DNA from: Amphiura filiformis
Taxonomy: Eukaryota; Echinodermata; Ophiuroidea; Amphilepidida; Amphiuridae
DNA length: 64,000 nt
Assembly: GCF_039555335.1 (NCBI RefSeq)
Contig: NC_092646.1
Span: forward strand, 21,163,029 to 21,227,028
Direction: 5' to 3'
The notes under the pieces were generated by a model. That model was not told where the DNA came from, made no database searches, and saw nothing but the letters and a program-made list of their open reading frames with translations. The position numbers and the translations under genes were made by a program. The number at the start of each line of letters is the position of its first letter. Position 1 is the first letter of the stretch. Below are positions 23,785 to 35,300 of this stretch, one piece after another.

Positions 23785-23935
23785 CACTAACCGCGAAATG
23801 TGGATATCCAACTAGTTTGCCCCGCAGGGCTATAAGACCACTAACCGCGAAATATGGATATCCAGCAATCTTAAACTATAAATAAGAAAGAGGACAGGGC
23901 TTGAAGAATGAGGGAAATTACGGGGTAAAAAGTAA
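23785..23935. repeat. Minisatellite unit cluster, locus 1
   Basis: Units of CCGCGAAATNTGGATATCCA (N variable) plus TTGCCCCGCAGGGCTA, followed by GGGCTTGAAGAATGAGGG. The same composite is found in longer form at 51030-51375, almost 27 kb away. Confidence 0.65.
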
Positions 23936-25840
23936 AACCATTAAGGTTATACAGGATTTTGAACTTTTGTGTAGGCAAATTGGCTGCACGTAGCCACCTA
24001 AAATATTTTGTTTTTCAAAAAATAAACATGGCAGGCCTAAAAATCATACTTCATCTTAAAGTTGACACTCTAATGATTATTATTGTAATACTTTTAACGT
24101 CATAGCTCATACACAAATGTACTTTGTAAGTGTTTCAATTTGTGTTCAATTTCATGAGCATGAGGTTTTTTGGGAAAGAGGCCAGGAAAATATGGGGAGA
24201 GGGTCCGATTTCATTGCGATTTCGCATATGTGTTACAAACAAACCAATGAAATAATGTACCTATTTATTCTTTCGATAGGTCCTCCTGATTTAAAACAGT
24301 AAGCTTACATGTTCACAGAATGTAAATGAAAATGATGGGGTAAATGTCGTCTTTTTTGCAACAACAATATTAATTTAGTGTGCCAATATATTGACACAGT
24401 TATTCCCTACATTATTTCTTTGAAGTATCAGCTAACACATGCATATCAAAATTTTATGAATCAGCTACGGGAAACATTAAAAATAATTTATTTCATCTCA
24501 GCATATCAGGCCAAATGGTCCAAAATGGAGTTCTGAGATATCCACACATTTAGTTTCAAGTACTCACATTTTCTGCTATTTCACAGTATCAATTCACAAT
24601 CCCATAATATTCCAGGTGCAGTGCTCCTGTATTACTACTGATAATCCTTACTGCATGGGAAGTATCAATTGATTTTCACAAAACTTGCAGAAATTGACAA
24701 ATTTCTGCCAAAACTTCCACACTACCTATTATCATGTTCAAACCATGTGCTAACTTGTTTACAATGCTAGTTAGTGTTGCCAGGGCCAGGGTGATAGTAC
24801 TTATTTTATTGATTTTGTCTAGTATAGTGCTGGTTGAATACTCATGCTCCACTGTGCATATGCTTCTGTGATTTTAGCAATCAAATGAAAATGATAGGGT
24901 TGCCAGTTCATGCACTGGAATAATAATCACTATAAGGGGGCACATCACTAAATAAATGTCCCATTGAAATACATGTGAAAATACAATCAAGTAACTAGGT
25001 GCATAATAATTATGAGTCCTGGGGAGGGTAGAATGGGGAGGGGGAGCAGTTTTTGGCAAACATTTACAGTGCATCTTTATAAGGCTTAGGAAACACTACA
25101 GAAACATTCAAATCTGCATCATAATATCTAGGCCATTTAAAGTTTCCACATTGGCAAAGTTAGGCTGGCCGAGAGCAGGGCCAGGGGAGGATGACAGGAA
25201 ATGTTGGCATACCTTTTAAAATCTAACCCACAGGCCCCCATGTATATTTGGGATTCCCCCTTCCAAAGAAAATGATAGCCCCCAAGGTCTTAGCCAGCCA
25301 TGCGTCCACCGTCTTTAAGACAGGCTAATCTAATTTTAGACAGGTGGATTTAATGGATTTTACAGATGTGATAGTTCTAAAACAGATGATTTTAAGGCTA
25401 TATGAACTTGAGACTAATTCAGAGTGACATGTAAAGGCCAAATCAGGACAAATTTGACCCCAGTGACCCTTCCATGGGTACAGACAAGTTGTTTTATATT
25501 TGAGGGTCAAATTTTGGTGTCTGCTTGGACGGGTGGTTTCTGATTTCTGGCTAAGACTCTGATAGCCCCTCACACCTTCTCTTTCTTCCATGAGTTACAC
25601 CAAATGCGGAAAGATTTAGTGTAGTGTCCCCTTAAAACAAGAACTGTCTTTAAAAAAGAATTAGTGCTGTGGGATATCTAGAGCAAATATTGATACACAA
25701 AAATAATTTAAAAATACTTTGTTGATACAATTTTTCAATCTACATCTCTGAGATGTTTAATATATACATATACTTCATAAATAAAAATTAAAAAACAAAA
25801 GACAAGTTGAGTGGAATTTTCACCCTCCGTAACCTTAAGG
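23936..25840. other. Long noncoding stretch
   Basis: No gene, RNA or clear repeat that I can support. Several open frames of 60-90 codons lack any recognisable domain. Confidence 0.35.
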
Positions 25841-25844
25841 TTAG

Positions 25845-25925
25845 GGTTTAGGGTTAGGTTTTGGTTTGGGGTTAGGTTTAGGGTTTAGGGTTAGGATTTA
25901 GGGTTAGGGGTAACCTTAATGTAAC
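25845..25925 (+). repeat. Degenerate telomere-like tract (TTAGGG variants)
   Basis: Tandem units TTAGGG, TTTAGGG, TTGGTTTGGGG and the like run for about 80 bp. Interstitial telomeric repeats can mark old breaks or repair; a simple G/T-rich microsatellite is the alternative. Confidence 0.6.
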
Positions 25926-25996
25926 ATTGATTAAAATTAACCATATTTACATTTTAACCCCTTTTACTGATTATAACATATATACTGCGCCAATAA

Positions 25997-26150
25997 GGTA
26001 TCCTTACACTTGGAAAAATAATCACAATTTCCAAACTGAACAATATTGGGGTAAATTTGTTTGTTTTTAATAGATGTACTATCTAATTCTGCACATTATG
26101 ACACTCCATTGAATCCAATGTGACTTCAAGAAGCAAAGTTACAAGCATTT
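25997..26150. mobile_element. Left arm of a foldback split by the LINE
   Basis: Reverse complement of 29978-30131: ATAAGGTATCCTTACACTTGG here matches CCAAGTGTAAGGATACTTTAT there, and AAGCAAAGTTACAAGCA matches TGCTTGTAACTTTACTT. Before the LINE arrived the arms probably met close to their present inner ends. Confidence 0.65.
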
Positions 26151-26190
26151 GATTACGGACTTACGGACTTACGGAATTGATGGGTAGTGT

Positions 26191-28027
26191 TTAGGCACTC
26201 GCCTTTATATCCCCATATCTTTGCCAATATTTCTGGAGTTCATGTTTGAATGAGGTAACTGTCAGTGCGTTAATAACTTGCTGAGGTTAAGTTATTCCAT
26301 TCTTCAATGACTCTTTGCGTGAAGAAATCCTTTCTGCAGCGAAGACCTTTATGCAATCTGGGTTTAAAGATCTTCTTGTTGTGTCCTCTTGTGCTGCTGT
26401 TTTCAATCATCAATTGAAAAAACTTGTCTGCATTTACCTTCTCTAGTCCATTCATGATTTTGTTCACCTCTATCAGGTCACCGCGCAATCTTCTCGTCTC
26501 CAGTGTAAATAGACCCAGTGCCTCTAATCTCTCTTCATATTGAAGATCTTTTCTGGAATTAATTTGGTGGCTCTTCTTTTGCCCTTTTTCAGCAGTAGTA
26601 AAATCTTTCTTCAATCCTGGATTCCATACTGGAACACAATATTCAAGATGAGGTCGTATGTATGATCTATAAAGAATCTGGAAGGCATCTTGGTCAAAGT
26701 GCTTGAATGTCGTTTTAAGAGAGTTCGTGGCTTTCTGGGCTGCTTTTGAACATTGGGTGCTGGGCTTGCAGTCATTCGTAATGTACACTCCCAAATCCTT
26801 TTCACTCTCAATTTCTTCAAGTGCTGCCCCATTCATCTTGTAGCTTCCACCTGGGTTATTGTATCTCATATACATCACCTTACACTTTGCTGTGTTAAAT
26901 TTCAGGAGCCATATTCTAGACCATTCAAGGAGGTTATCTATGTCTTTCTGCATTCCTTGTACATCATCATTTGAGTTCACACTACTAAATACTTTGGTGT
27001 CATCCGCAAACATCTATGCCTCTGATTCAATAACTTCAGGAAGGTCATTTATGCATACTTTGAAAAGGAGTGGCCCTAGCACGGATCCTTGCGGAACTCC
27101 ACTTGTAACTTCTGCTTCAGCTGACTTGCCCTTCCTCACTGCTACATACTGTGATCTCCCACTGAGAAAGCCTTGGATCCAATTCAGTATATTTCCTCTG
27201 ACCCCATATGAACTGAGTTTACTCAAAAGTCTCTTGTGTGGCACCGAATCAAAGGCCTTCTGATAATCAAGAAAAACAACGTCTACTCCATTTCCTCTAT
27301 CAAGCTTTTCTGTTATGTCTTCCAGAGTCTCCAATAAATTTGTAAGGCACGATTTCCCCTTTGAGAAGCCATGTTGTTTTTCTGAAAGTGCACTGTGTTC
27401 ATCAAGATGTTTTTGAATTTTGTCTTTGATGATCGATTCCATGACCTTGCAAGGGAAGTTAAACTCACAGGTCTGTAATTGCCGGGTTTTGTTTTCGATC
27501 CCTTTTTGACGATGGGTGTAACTCTTGCTGTTTTCCAGTCTGCTGGCAAAATCCATGTGTCAAGTGTTTTCCTGAAGATGAGGTACAATGGAGTTGCTAA
27601 TTCACTGCTACACTCTTGCAGAATTCTTGGATGAAATTTATCTGGTCCCGGGCATTTATCACCCTTTAGCTTTTTCACTTTCTCTTCTACATCTTCTATG
27701 CTAAAATCAAAATCACTCACTTCATCCTCAATAACACTTGGTAGAATTGGTATCTCTCCATCTGGTTCTTTAGTGTACACTGATTGAAAGAAGGAACTCA
27801 GTACTTCAGCTGCCTCTGTGTCGTTGTCGGTTCTTGTCCCATCTCCTTTTTCAAGCTGTGTTACTCCAACGTTCACCTTTTGTTTCTCTCTAACGTAACT
27901 ATAGTACTTCTTCGGTTTCGTCTTGAACTCCTTCATGAGTTCTTTTTCATAGTCTGCTTGTGCTTTCCTGACTATTTGTCTGGTCCTGTTGTTTTGCTTC
28001 TTATAATCTGCAAAATCACTATCATTT
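26191..28027 (-). pseudogene. CR1-like LINE: reverse transcriptase and C-terminal domain
   Basis: The frame from 28027 covers the N-terminal RT region (PGPDKFHPRIL, LPADWKTARVTPI, NYRPVSLTS). A shift near 27455 leads to the frame with VMESIIKDKI, QHGFSKGKSC, LDYQKAFDSVPH and SGVPQGSVLGPLLF. A TAG at 27014-27016 precedes FADDTK, the catalytic aspartate pair. Then follow LKFNTAKCKVMY, the YIRPHLEYC motif and the C-terminal tail, with a last frameshift near 26285 before the natural stop at 26191-26193. Together they form a recognisable but dead polymerase for target-primed reverse transcription. Confidence 0.88.
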
Positions 28028-28265
28028 GTGACCGTACACCACGAATGAGCCGTAAATGTCCTCAATTGTATTCTGAGTTACAGTGTAAAATGGGCATGAA
28101 GGTCATATTCATAGGTATTTCAATTTGGTGCTACGTGTATCTCATTAAATGAGGTACACGTAGCACCAAATTGAGGTACCTATGAATACGACCTTCATGC
28201 CCATTTTACACTGTAACTCAGAATACAATTGAGGACATTTACGGCTCATTCGTGGTGTACGGTCA
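28028..28265. mobile_element. Foldback inserted into the LINE
   Basis: About 115-bp arms, outer part GTGACCGTACACCACGAATG, meet near 28147. Flanked by CATTT direct repeats (28023-28027 and 28266-28270). The LINE protein frame is continuous on both sides once the element and one repeat are disregarded, so the insertion post-dates the LINE and is the cleanest dated event here. Confidence 0.85.
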
Positions 28266-28640
28266 CATTTTGTGTTCTCTTGTATCTTTTATAGAGTTCA
28301 TACTTCTTTTTGACAACTCTTTTGACTCCAGATTTCATCCATCGTGGTTTGTTTTTCTTTGTAGGCTTCTTCTTTGGCACATGTTTATCAGTCACACTCT
28401 GATACTTGTGTTTCAACAGTTGCCATGCACCTTCACTGTCAAGAATGTCCATTTCTTCATTCCACTTGATAGAACTGAAGTCGGCTCTCATATCATTATA
28501 GTTTGCTTTGTTAAAATGTGGCTTTAACTCATTGTCATCCTGCAGAGTCTCTATGTCAACATGGCATGTAAAATTCCAAAATAAACCGACATGATCGCTT
28601 TTCCCTATGGGGTGTATTTCCTCTATTTCTCCATCAATCA
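28266..28640 (-). pseudogene. CR1-like LINE: segment between endonuclease and reverse transcriptase
   Basis: Continues after a one-base shift with MIDGEIEEIHPIGKSDH (the conserved SDH of the endonuclease end), then the basic linker KKKPTKKNKPRWMKSG and KKKYELYKRYKRTQN, where the foldback insertion interrupts the frame. Without the inserted DNA the frame reads on into DSDFADYKKQNN of the next segment. Confidence 0.8.
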
Positions 28641-29621
28641 TTGGTTCTTAAGACAAGGTCAAGCAACGATGGTCTTTGCCCCTCTCTATATCTGGTTGGT
28701 TTGGTAACATGCTGAATCCAATAAAGATCTTGAGTAACATCGTAGAATACACTTGCTGGATGTGTGTCACTCGCTTCCACAAAGCCTTCTGTCCACTTGG
28801 TTTCTTTGAAATTAAAATCGCCGAAAACCAGGATGTGGCTTCTTCTCATATTGTCAATACTCTTCAGTTGATGAAGTAATTTCTCATTATTTGTGTCTGT
28901 ACTGTTTGGGCTGCGATAACAAAGTCCAACAAGTAGAACTTCACTTTTATTTAACTTCACATCACACCATAGTGATGATTCAAAGTTGTTGCTGACTACC
29001 TCATGACATTCGGAGACTTGTAGATTGTCACGGACATACATTAGGCTTGTCCTCTCTGAAAAGATTGTACCCACTTAAACTTACTTCTCCATCTAACACA
29101 GAGTCGCCACACCATGATTCTGCAATGTCGATGACATCAGGATCAAGTTTGTCTATGTGGACTAGTAGTTCACTCCGCTTATTCATACAGCTGGCGTTTG
29201 TGTAAAAGCATTTCAGAGAACTAAGATTGCTACTACATGTATTTCTGCAAGTCGAAACATCGTTTCTTAAGGTAGGACCATCTTTCTGGGTAGCGCTAAA
29301 CTTCTCCTCTGGTTCTGGTTCTTTATTGTCTATTTCAATATCACTTTTCTTTAGTTTCATAATCTTTGAAGTATCACTAACTTCATGTACAGTACTTCCT
29401 GTACCTGTGCTGTTGTGCTTGGGTACAGATTTTATGTACAAAGTTTTCTTTTTCTCCTTTGAAGAATTTGGCTTGACTTTTGCCTGCCTTATCATCATAT
29501 CATTGTCACTAGTACCCAGAACTTCCAGGGGTTGGTCAGTCTGCACATCGCCCCTTACCGTAAAGTTCTGGTTTAAACTCACTTCTCCACTGGTCCCTTC
29601 TGCTCTTCTGTCATCTGACAC
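28640..29621 (-). pseudogene. CR1-like LINE: N-terminal region and AP-type endonuclease
   Basis: The first frame (29028-29621) starts with a charged low-complexity stretch, then the endonuclease start (CFYTNASCMNKRSEL, DPDVIDIAESWC, GYNLFREDK). The second frame (28634-29074) continues with MYVRDNL, the substrate-loop region LLVGLCYRSPN, the catalytic-type GDFNF motif and LLDLVLRTND. These are the usual motifs of apurinic/apyrimidinic-type LINE endonucleases, which nick target DNA for target-primed reverse transcription. The two frames overlap because the glycine-rich link between REDK and YVRDNL is lost. Confidence 0.85.
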
Positions 29622-29656
29622 TGGCTGGAACTCAGGTGGGTAAAGAGTTAGATTAG

Positions 29657-29976
29657 ACGAAGGTCCAGTTTTAAAAGTGACAAACTGGCCTATTCAAAAC
29701 TCCACAGACTAGACATCTGGTTTGAGAGTGATGAATGCCTAATTTATGCGTTATGCTTTAATTTAAAACAAAAGGAACGAAAGAAAACTGAAACAAAAGA
29801 ACTAACAAATAAAGTGAAAATTATGAAAAGTACAGAGAAGCAAAAACTGAAATAAAAACTGCTTTAAATAACGCTTCAATTAAGAAACTGTGTTGTCTCT
29901 TTGTTTCGCTTGTTGCAATCTTTTTGCGCCTTATAGGCCAGTTTGTCACTTTTAAAACTGGACCTTTGTCTATTCA
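29657..29976. mobile_element. Foldback next to the LINE 5' end
   Basis: Arms GACGAAGGTCCAGTTTTAAA at the left and the complement (CTGGACCTTTGTC) at the right, each about 38 bp, enclose an A-rich interior. It lies between the LINE and the right arm of the split foldback. Confidence 0.6.
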
Positions 29977-29977
29977 A

Positions 29978-30131
29978 TTGCTTGTAACTTTACTTCTTGA
30001 GGTCACATTGGATTCAATGTGGTGTCATAATGTGTAGGATTAAATAGTGCATCAATTAAAAAAACAAATTTACCCCAATATTGTTCGGTTTTGAAATTGT
30101 GATTATTTTTCCAAGTGTAAGGATACTTTAT
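29978..30131. mobile_element. Right arm of the foldback split by the LINE
   Basis: Mirror of 25997-26150 over about 150 bp. Followed by a polypyrimidine microsatellite (30160-30240). Confidence 0.65.
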
Positions 30132-30154
30132 AATAAGAATGAGGATGGGGTGCC

Positions 30155-30240
30155 CTCGTCCTCGTCCTCCTCTTCTTCTTCTCCTCTTATCCTTCTTCTT
30201 CCTCCTCCACCTCCTCCTCTGCTTCTTCTTCTTCTTTGGG
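30155..30240. repeat. Polypyrimidine (CTT/CCT) microsatellite
   Basis: Almost only C and T on the plus strand (CTCCTCTTCTTCTTCTCCTC and variants). Confidence 0.75.
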
Positions 30241-30307
30241 GACCCATTGACAAGAATCAGTTTCCAGGCACTTTTATAAACATCTCCTTGATCAGCCGTC
30301 TATTTAA

Positions 30308-30690
30308 CCCGGGGGTACTCAGTAGGCCTACAAATGACCATACGGGGACGTGCCGCAAATATGGGTAGCATTTTCAGCCTCTTGGTATATCAATGACCCC
30401 TTTTTCAAAGCATATTTTGGTATATGAATGGGTCCTTTTTTCAAAATGTTCTCAATTTTTTCGGAAAATAGCCCAATTTGTCCTTAATCTAGCGAAATTT
30501 TTCAAAATTTTCCCAAAATTTTGGGAAAATTTGTAAAAAACTAAGACAATTTGGGTTAAATTCGGCCGAAAATTTTGACTTTTAGTATATCAATGGGTCC
30601 AAATTTCTTGAAAAATTGGTATATTTATGGGTCCACTTTCAAATTCTCAGCGGCACGTCCCTACCAAAACCAAACTTGAGTACCCCCCGG
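30308..30690. mobile_element. MITE with CCCGGGGGTACTCA ends
   Basis: Ends CCCGGGGGTACTCAG and CTTGAGTACCCCCCGGG, with inner inverted blocks CGGGGACGTGCCGC / GCGGCACGTCCC and TATATCAATGACCCC / ATCAATGGGTCC. Non-coding. Confidence 0.7.
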
Positions 30691-31032
30691 GCTATTTAAA
30701 CGCTTTTGTTCAGTACCCCTGAATTGTCGGGCCACATGGACTTCGTCCACCCTGCTATGCACCCTGGCAGGGTGCTTTGGAAAGAACTGTAATTTCTGAG
30801 ACACCCTGTACCTACCATCCTTATTTTGACCATCGTCGCTATTGTCATTTTGGTTATCATTGCTTTGACCATTCATACCACCGCCACCTAAAATGAGAGT
30901 AGAATTATTTTCATCAGTGTCATATGTTTTTGGAACACCCTGTATGTGCATGTCAAAATAACCCGCAATAATCTGATAAACCATTTAGGCATACTGATAT
31001 ACAAAAAATTATTCGTCATAGTAGTGATTCTT

Positions 31033-31244
31033 CAGTGGCGGCGCCATGGGGGAATGGGGAGAAAATGCCCCCAGTCAGAACTATTTCCCACAGTCCTCCC
31101 TCCCCCCCGCGGAAAAACCCAAAATAGGCAATTTTCTACTTTTTGGAGCAATTTTGAGCAAAATTGGTTGATTTTGCCCTCCCGGAAATTCACTTTTACT
31201 CCCAATTTCCCCCTCCCCCGAACAAATTCCTGGCACCGCCACTG
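31033..31244. mobile_element. hAT-like MITE (CAGTGGCGG ends)
   Basis: CAGTGGCGGCGCC at the left and GGCACCGCCACTG at the right. The G/C-rich termini starting CAG suggest hAT. I do not see a convincing 8-bp target duplication. Confidence 0.5.
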
Positions 31245-32228
31245 ATTAGGCCTACCATAGGCCTCGTGATAGATGAATACAATTTTGAATACTTATTATA
31301 ATATGACCTTAATTTTTGTGATATTCTGCTCTGTGAATGTTTTTCTCACTATTTAAGCATAAAAAATATTACAATTCTGAAATTTTATTTGGTACGTTAA
31401 ACTCACCAAAATGACGCCACAACATACTGCGTAGAATACGTATACTTGACAGTGGTTTAAATGCATTGTTTTAACAAAACAATAAACTTAAAATTTTTAC
31501 CCATGAAAAAATGACGAATTTCTTCTGTACCTTTCACCAAATAAAAGAATCATAACTGTGGTATGATCCCTTTAGCATGAATTTTTTTTTTTTGTTGTTG
31601 TTTTTTTTTTGGTTTTTTGATGTTGTTGTTTAAACGGTTAATCTCTGTGGAGACACTTTTGGGTCCTGTTAGGCTCGAACAAAATGCTCAAGCCAGGCTA
31701 AAAAGTCTATAACAAACGATCTGGTCTATGTGAAAAGAAACGAGCAGAGGATGATTTAAGGAAGCCCCATCATGCACTGTAAAAGTGTTATCACTAGAGT
31801 TTCAACTGCCACTTTACTTTTCAAATCCCATTGAACTCTGTGCAAAAGATGTTGTTTTAGAATTGCCCGTGTGTCATTATTACTTGGTCGATTTCAGATC
31901 TAAAGTGATGTATGCATGAAGGATAATTCACACCTTCTGTAGATAACATAAAATGTGAAATCGACCAACCTTTTGAAGGTGTTTTTATTGTAAATATATC
32001 TGTCAAAATTCAAATTTCACCATGCACGTGCGTACTACTAGTATGCAGTGGGCGGACAGTGCCGGGGGACAGTGGTGTCACACAGCTGTGCTAACCGCAA
32101 GACTTGCTGGGAAGTGCTTAAATCATCCTCTGAGAAACGAGAGAAACAAATTTGAAGATCAAGATCAAGGAAAAGAAGGACACTCCCAACAATCAGGTAA
32201 AGTGAACAATTTTACTGTCAGCTCTGGG
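31245..32228. other. Noncoding stretch with a weak foldback
   Basis: CAGAGGATGATTTAAGG near 31744 mirrors CTTAAATCATCCTCTG near 32117. A T/G-rich run lies at 31580-31630. The 74-codon open frame at 32022-32246 overlaps this repeat and has no known domain. Confidence 0.4.
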
Positions 32229-32443
32229 TTAAAGGCTCTGGTATGAGCGTTTGGGCAGTATTTTTTGTGGGACACACATGCATGAGAGCACATCAGACAT
32301 ATCGAATTGCATTCTGAATACAAAGAATGTCGTTCTGATTATTTTTTTTAAATTGGCGATATAATACAAATTTTATGACCAAGTTTTAAAATTTGATATA
32401 TAACAGTCTTCGAAGTAAACTTTATAAATCGAATGATATGTAC

Positions 32444-33527
32444 TTAAGGGATCTGGAATGAGCGTTTTAAGTGTTTCGACAGTATTTTTAGTGGGACATG
32501 AGAGCACATCAGACATATCGAATTGCATTCTGAATACGCAGAATGTCTTTTCAGTTGATAACAAATAATTTTCATTTTTTTAAATTTACAATATAATACA
32601 AATTTTAAGACAAATTATTAAAATTTGATATTTTTCACATTTGTGATATATAACAGTCCTTGAAGTAAATTTTATAAATCTAATGATATATGTGACGTGT
32701 CATGTCAAAAGGAGACACTTTTGGGCAGGATAGTAAATGGAGAAATAGCCAAAAATCTGCCCGGGAGTGATTTTTCACAATTTGGGTTTGTTGCGGATTT
32801 GTGATGTTCTTAATGATAAAAATATTGTCTGATAGTTTCAGACCGGAATATAACTGGCATCTTGTATCTTTTAAGACATTTTTCAAAGTAATTCCTACTC
32901 TCGACATTGTCAATAATATTTTTAAAGGCCGATATCTCAATTTCCAATTTTATAATACCATAACTTACAAGCTCAATATCTTCGCTTAGGAACGTCCGAT
33001 TTCATTGGGGAAAACGGCGGTGTGGAGCAAAATACATCTATATTTAAGATAGGTAAAAACCTCAAAATTGATAACCTGCCCAAAAGTGTCTCCTTTTGAC
33101 ATGACACGTCACATATTCTTAAAGTGTATGTAGCTGGGAGGAAAAGCCGACGATCAATTTAAAATTTTGACCTTTCATATTGAAGATATGGATTTTTTTC
33201 CCAAAAAGACCTAATTTTTTTTGGTGTTTTGGGCAAAAATCCATATCTTCAATACGAAAGGTCAAAATTTTGATTGATCGTCGGCTTTTCATCCCAACTA
33301 CACACACTTCAAGTATCATCAGATTTATAAAGTTTTCTTCGAGTACTGTTAAATATCAAAAATATCAATTTTTAATGATTTGCCATAAAATGTGTATAAC
33401 ATTGCGAATTTCAAAAAATCAAAATTATTTGATATCAGAAGGACATTCTTCGTATTCAGAATGCAATTCGATATGTCTGATATGCTCTAATGTCCCACAG
33501 TCCAAAGATTTATACCCCACCCCTTAA
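32444..33527. mobile_element. Foldback family F1, copy 5, nested in copy 4
   Basis: Bounded by TTAA at 32444-32447 and 33524-33527, with TTAAGGGATCTGGAATGAGC on the left. It holds a third-level insertion at 32692-33112. Arms and centre (AAAAGACCTAATTTTTTTTG) as in other copies. Confidence 0.8.
32692..33112. mobile_element. Foldback nested in F1 copy 5
   Basis: Terminal inverted repeats of 37 bp start GTGACGTGTCATGTCAAAAG. Flanked by ATAT on both sides. Removing it restores the F1 sequence AATGATATATTCTT, as in other copies. Confidence 0.8.
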
Positions 33528-33899
33528 AGTGTATAGTTGGTATGAAAAGACCTCTTTTTTGGGTATGGGGGAAAAATCCTTATCTTCAATACAAAAGGTC
33601 AATATTTTCAATTGATCATCGCCTTTAAAATATAAAACTGTTAAATATAAAAAAAAATAATGAAGAAGGAGGCGGCCTATATGCTTCACCCTAGCATATC
33701 AATTTTTAATCATTTGCCATAAAATGTGTATTATGCCTATATCGCGAATTTCAAAAAAATCAAAACTATTTAATATCAGAATGACATTCTACTTATTCAG
33801 AATGCAATTCGATACGTCTGATGTGCTCTCACGTCCCACAAAAAATACCGTGCAAACGTTCATACCCCATGGTCCAATCTCAACCGAGGCATTGATATC

Positions 33900-34188
33900 C
33901 ACGGTGGCGTAGCTACCGGGGGGCAGGGGCGATCGCCCTTGGCAAAAATTGCCTATTTGGGCCCCGCCCCCTAGTGCAAGGAAAAAAAGGAGAGAGAGAG
34001 AGAGAGAGATAGGAAAAAAGAGAGAGGGAGAGGAGGGAAAGAGAGATATTGGAATCCATACGATATGCAATACCATACGATTATTATCAATAAGCCTGGC
34101 AAAATTGTCTATTTGGGCTCCAGCTCCCTAGTTTGGGCCCCGCCCCATACAGGCTTGCCCCCTGGAAAAAATCCCAGCTACGCCGCTG
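33900..34188. mobile_element. hAT-like element (GGTGGCGTAGCTA ends)
   Basis: CACGGTGGCGTAGC and GCTACGCCGCTG ends, G/C-rich, with an internal (GA)n tract at 33985-34050. Flanks TTGATATC and ATGATATT match at 6 of 8 positions, a possible decayed 8-bp duplication. Similar ends appear near 1675 and 57719. Confidence 0.55.
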
Positions 34189-34975
34189 ATGATATTACGT
34201 TCTACATTCACGAGATCCGAGACCTTGTGTAAAGTGACTGGTAGAGAGGCAAATTACAAAAAGAAAAAAAGAAAAGAAAAAAATGGATTTTAATATATAA
34301 ATGTATATCAACAAATAGTAAATAGTCAACATATTATAAATTAACTAGGCCTACAAACTGCCAATCGTTTTATTTGGTCAACTTACATTGAGCAGGCATC
34401 GGGAAAGTACCGGGCGGCGGGCAAGCTCGCTTTATCCTCGCGAGTACTACCGGTAGTACCGGTGCGGCATCTACGGGTGATGATATATCAGCGAGAATAT
34501 AAGCAAGAACAAAACACACAAAAACAGTTTTGCAATTCATGATGCTTTGATCAAACAGTACAAACAGAACGCTTTAATAATTAATACACAGTGGTCTCTA
34601 TCAAAATATCTCCTTTCAGCGTATCAACTACAAAGTGATGATGTGCACGAACGTCGGCAACCTATTAAATCACAAACACGGTTATCATCTGGTTTCATTA
34701 TTTTGAAGCAAAATCAATAATTAAAAATAAATCAATTTCATAATTATGACAATTAGTTAATTGATTGGATTTCATTTGTTTCAGATGGTGCCATCTGAAT
34801 GATTGTTGTTTTCAGTCTACGAAATGGGATGGAATTTTCTCATAATTAATAATAATATATTTAATTATTTATAAGCACGTCAGCACTCCACATTTGCATA
34901 CGATTTACCGATTTACAAGTTCACGGTGCATGCATATGTACACAAACACACTAGGAGCCTACTTTGAATCCGGGC
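34189..34975. other. Noncoding spacer
   Basis: AT-rich, with no gene or structured repeat that I can support. Confidence 0.3.
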
Positions 34976-35029
34976 TTTGAATTATCATTTGAGATTATCC
35001 ACGAGCATCAGCGCTAGCATCGCACCGCT

Positions 35030-35300
35030 CACACCCGCCTTGCACTACAATCCGGCACACCCCGTCACACATTACAAATACACCTCACCCCACCCCTCCC
35101 CCCTCCCTACCCACCCCACACACACACCCACCCCGTCTCCCACCCACCCCTCACAAAATACCAGAACACACAGTGATGATGTTATTTTATGCAGTCACAA
35201 GGTTAGCTTACCTGTATCTGGAACGCCTCTCAAAATTAATTTGCAATTTTCTGCGCGGTCACGTGAAAAAAATAACAACAAAGGAAAACTTCTAATCAAA
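35030..35300. repeat. CACCC-rich tract plus conserved block, unit 1
   Basis: A C/A-rich strand-biased tract (CCCACACACACACCCACCCC) is followed by a ~110-bp block with GTGATGATGTTATTTTA, CTGTATCTGGAACGCCTCTC and GCGCGGTCACGTG. Units 2 and 3 follow at 36240 and 36470. Confidence 0.6.

Larger units (their letters stand above)
26161..29650 (-). mobile_element. CR1-like non-LTR retrotransposon, inactive
   Basis: Runs right to left: N-terminal low-complexity region, endonuclease, reverse transcriptase and C-terminal domain in several frames. The 3' end carries three copies of an 8-bp unit (CCGTAAGT) instead of poly(A), as CR1/L2-type elements do. Breaks in order: loss of the glycine-rich segment with a frameshift near 29050, a one-base shift near 28640, a foldback insertion at 28028-28265, a frameshift near 27455, a TAG stop at 27014-27016 just before FADD, and a shift near 26285. 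Shares no codon-use or strand relation with the host genes. The 5' end near 29650 may be truncated. Confidence 0.88.
32229..33868. mobile_element. Foldback family F1, copy 4 (outer), interrupted by copy 5
   Basis: Left part 32229-32443 (TTAAAGGCTCTGGTATGAGCG) stops at GATATGTAC; the right part resumes at 33528 with AGTGTATAGTTGG and runs to about 33868 (CGTTCATACCCCATGG). In intact copies these two ends are contiguous across a TTAA (ATTCTTAAAGTGTATG in copy 3). Copy 5 sits exactly in that TTAA. Confidence 0.75.

Noticed and set aside
28676-29643. Plus-strand open frames across the LINE (for example 29227-29643)
   Set aside because: Shadows of the minus-strand LINE protein; rich in F/S/L as expected from antisense reading.
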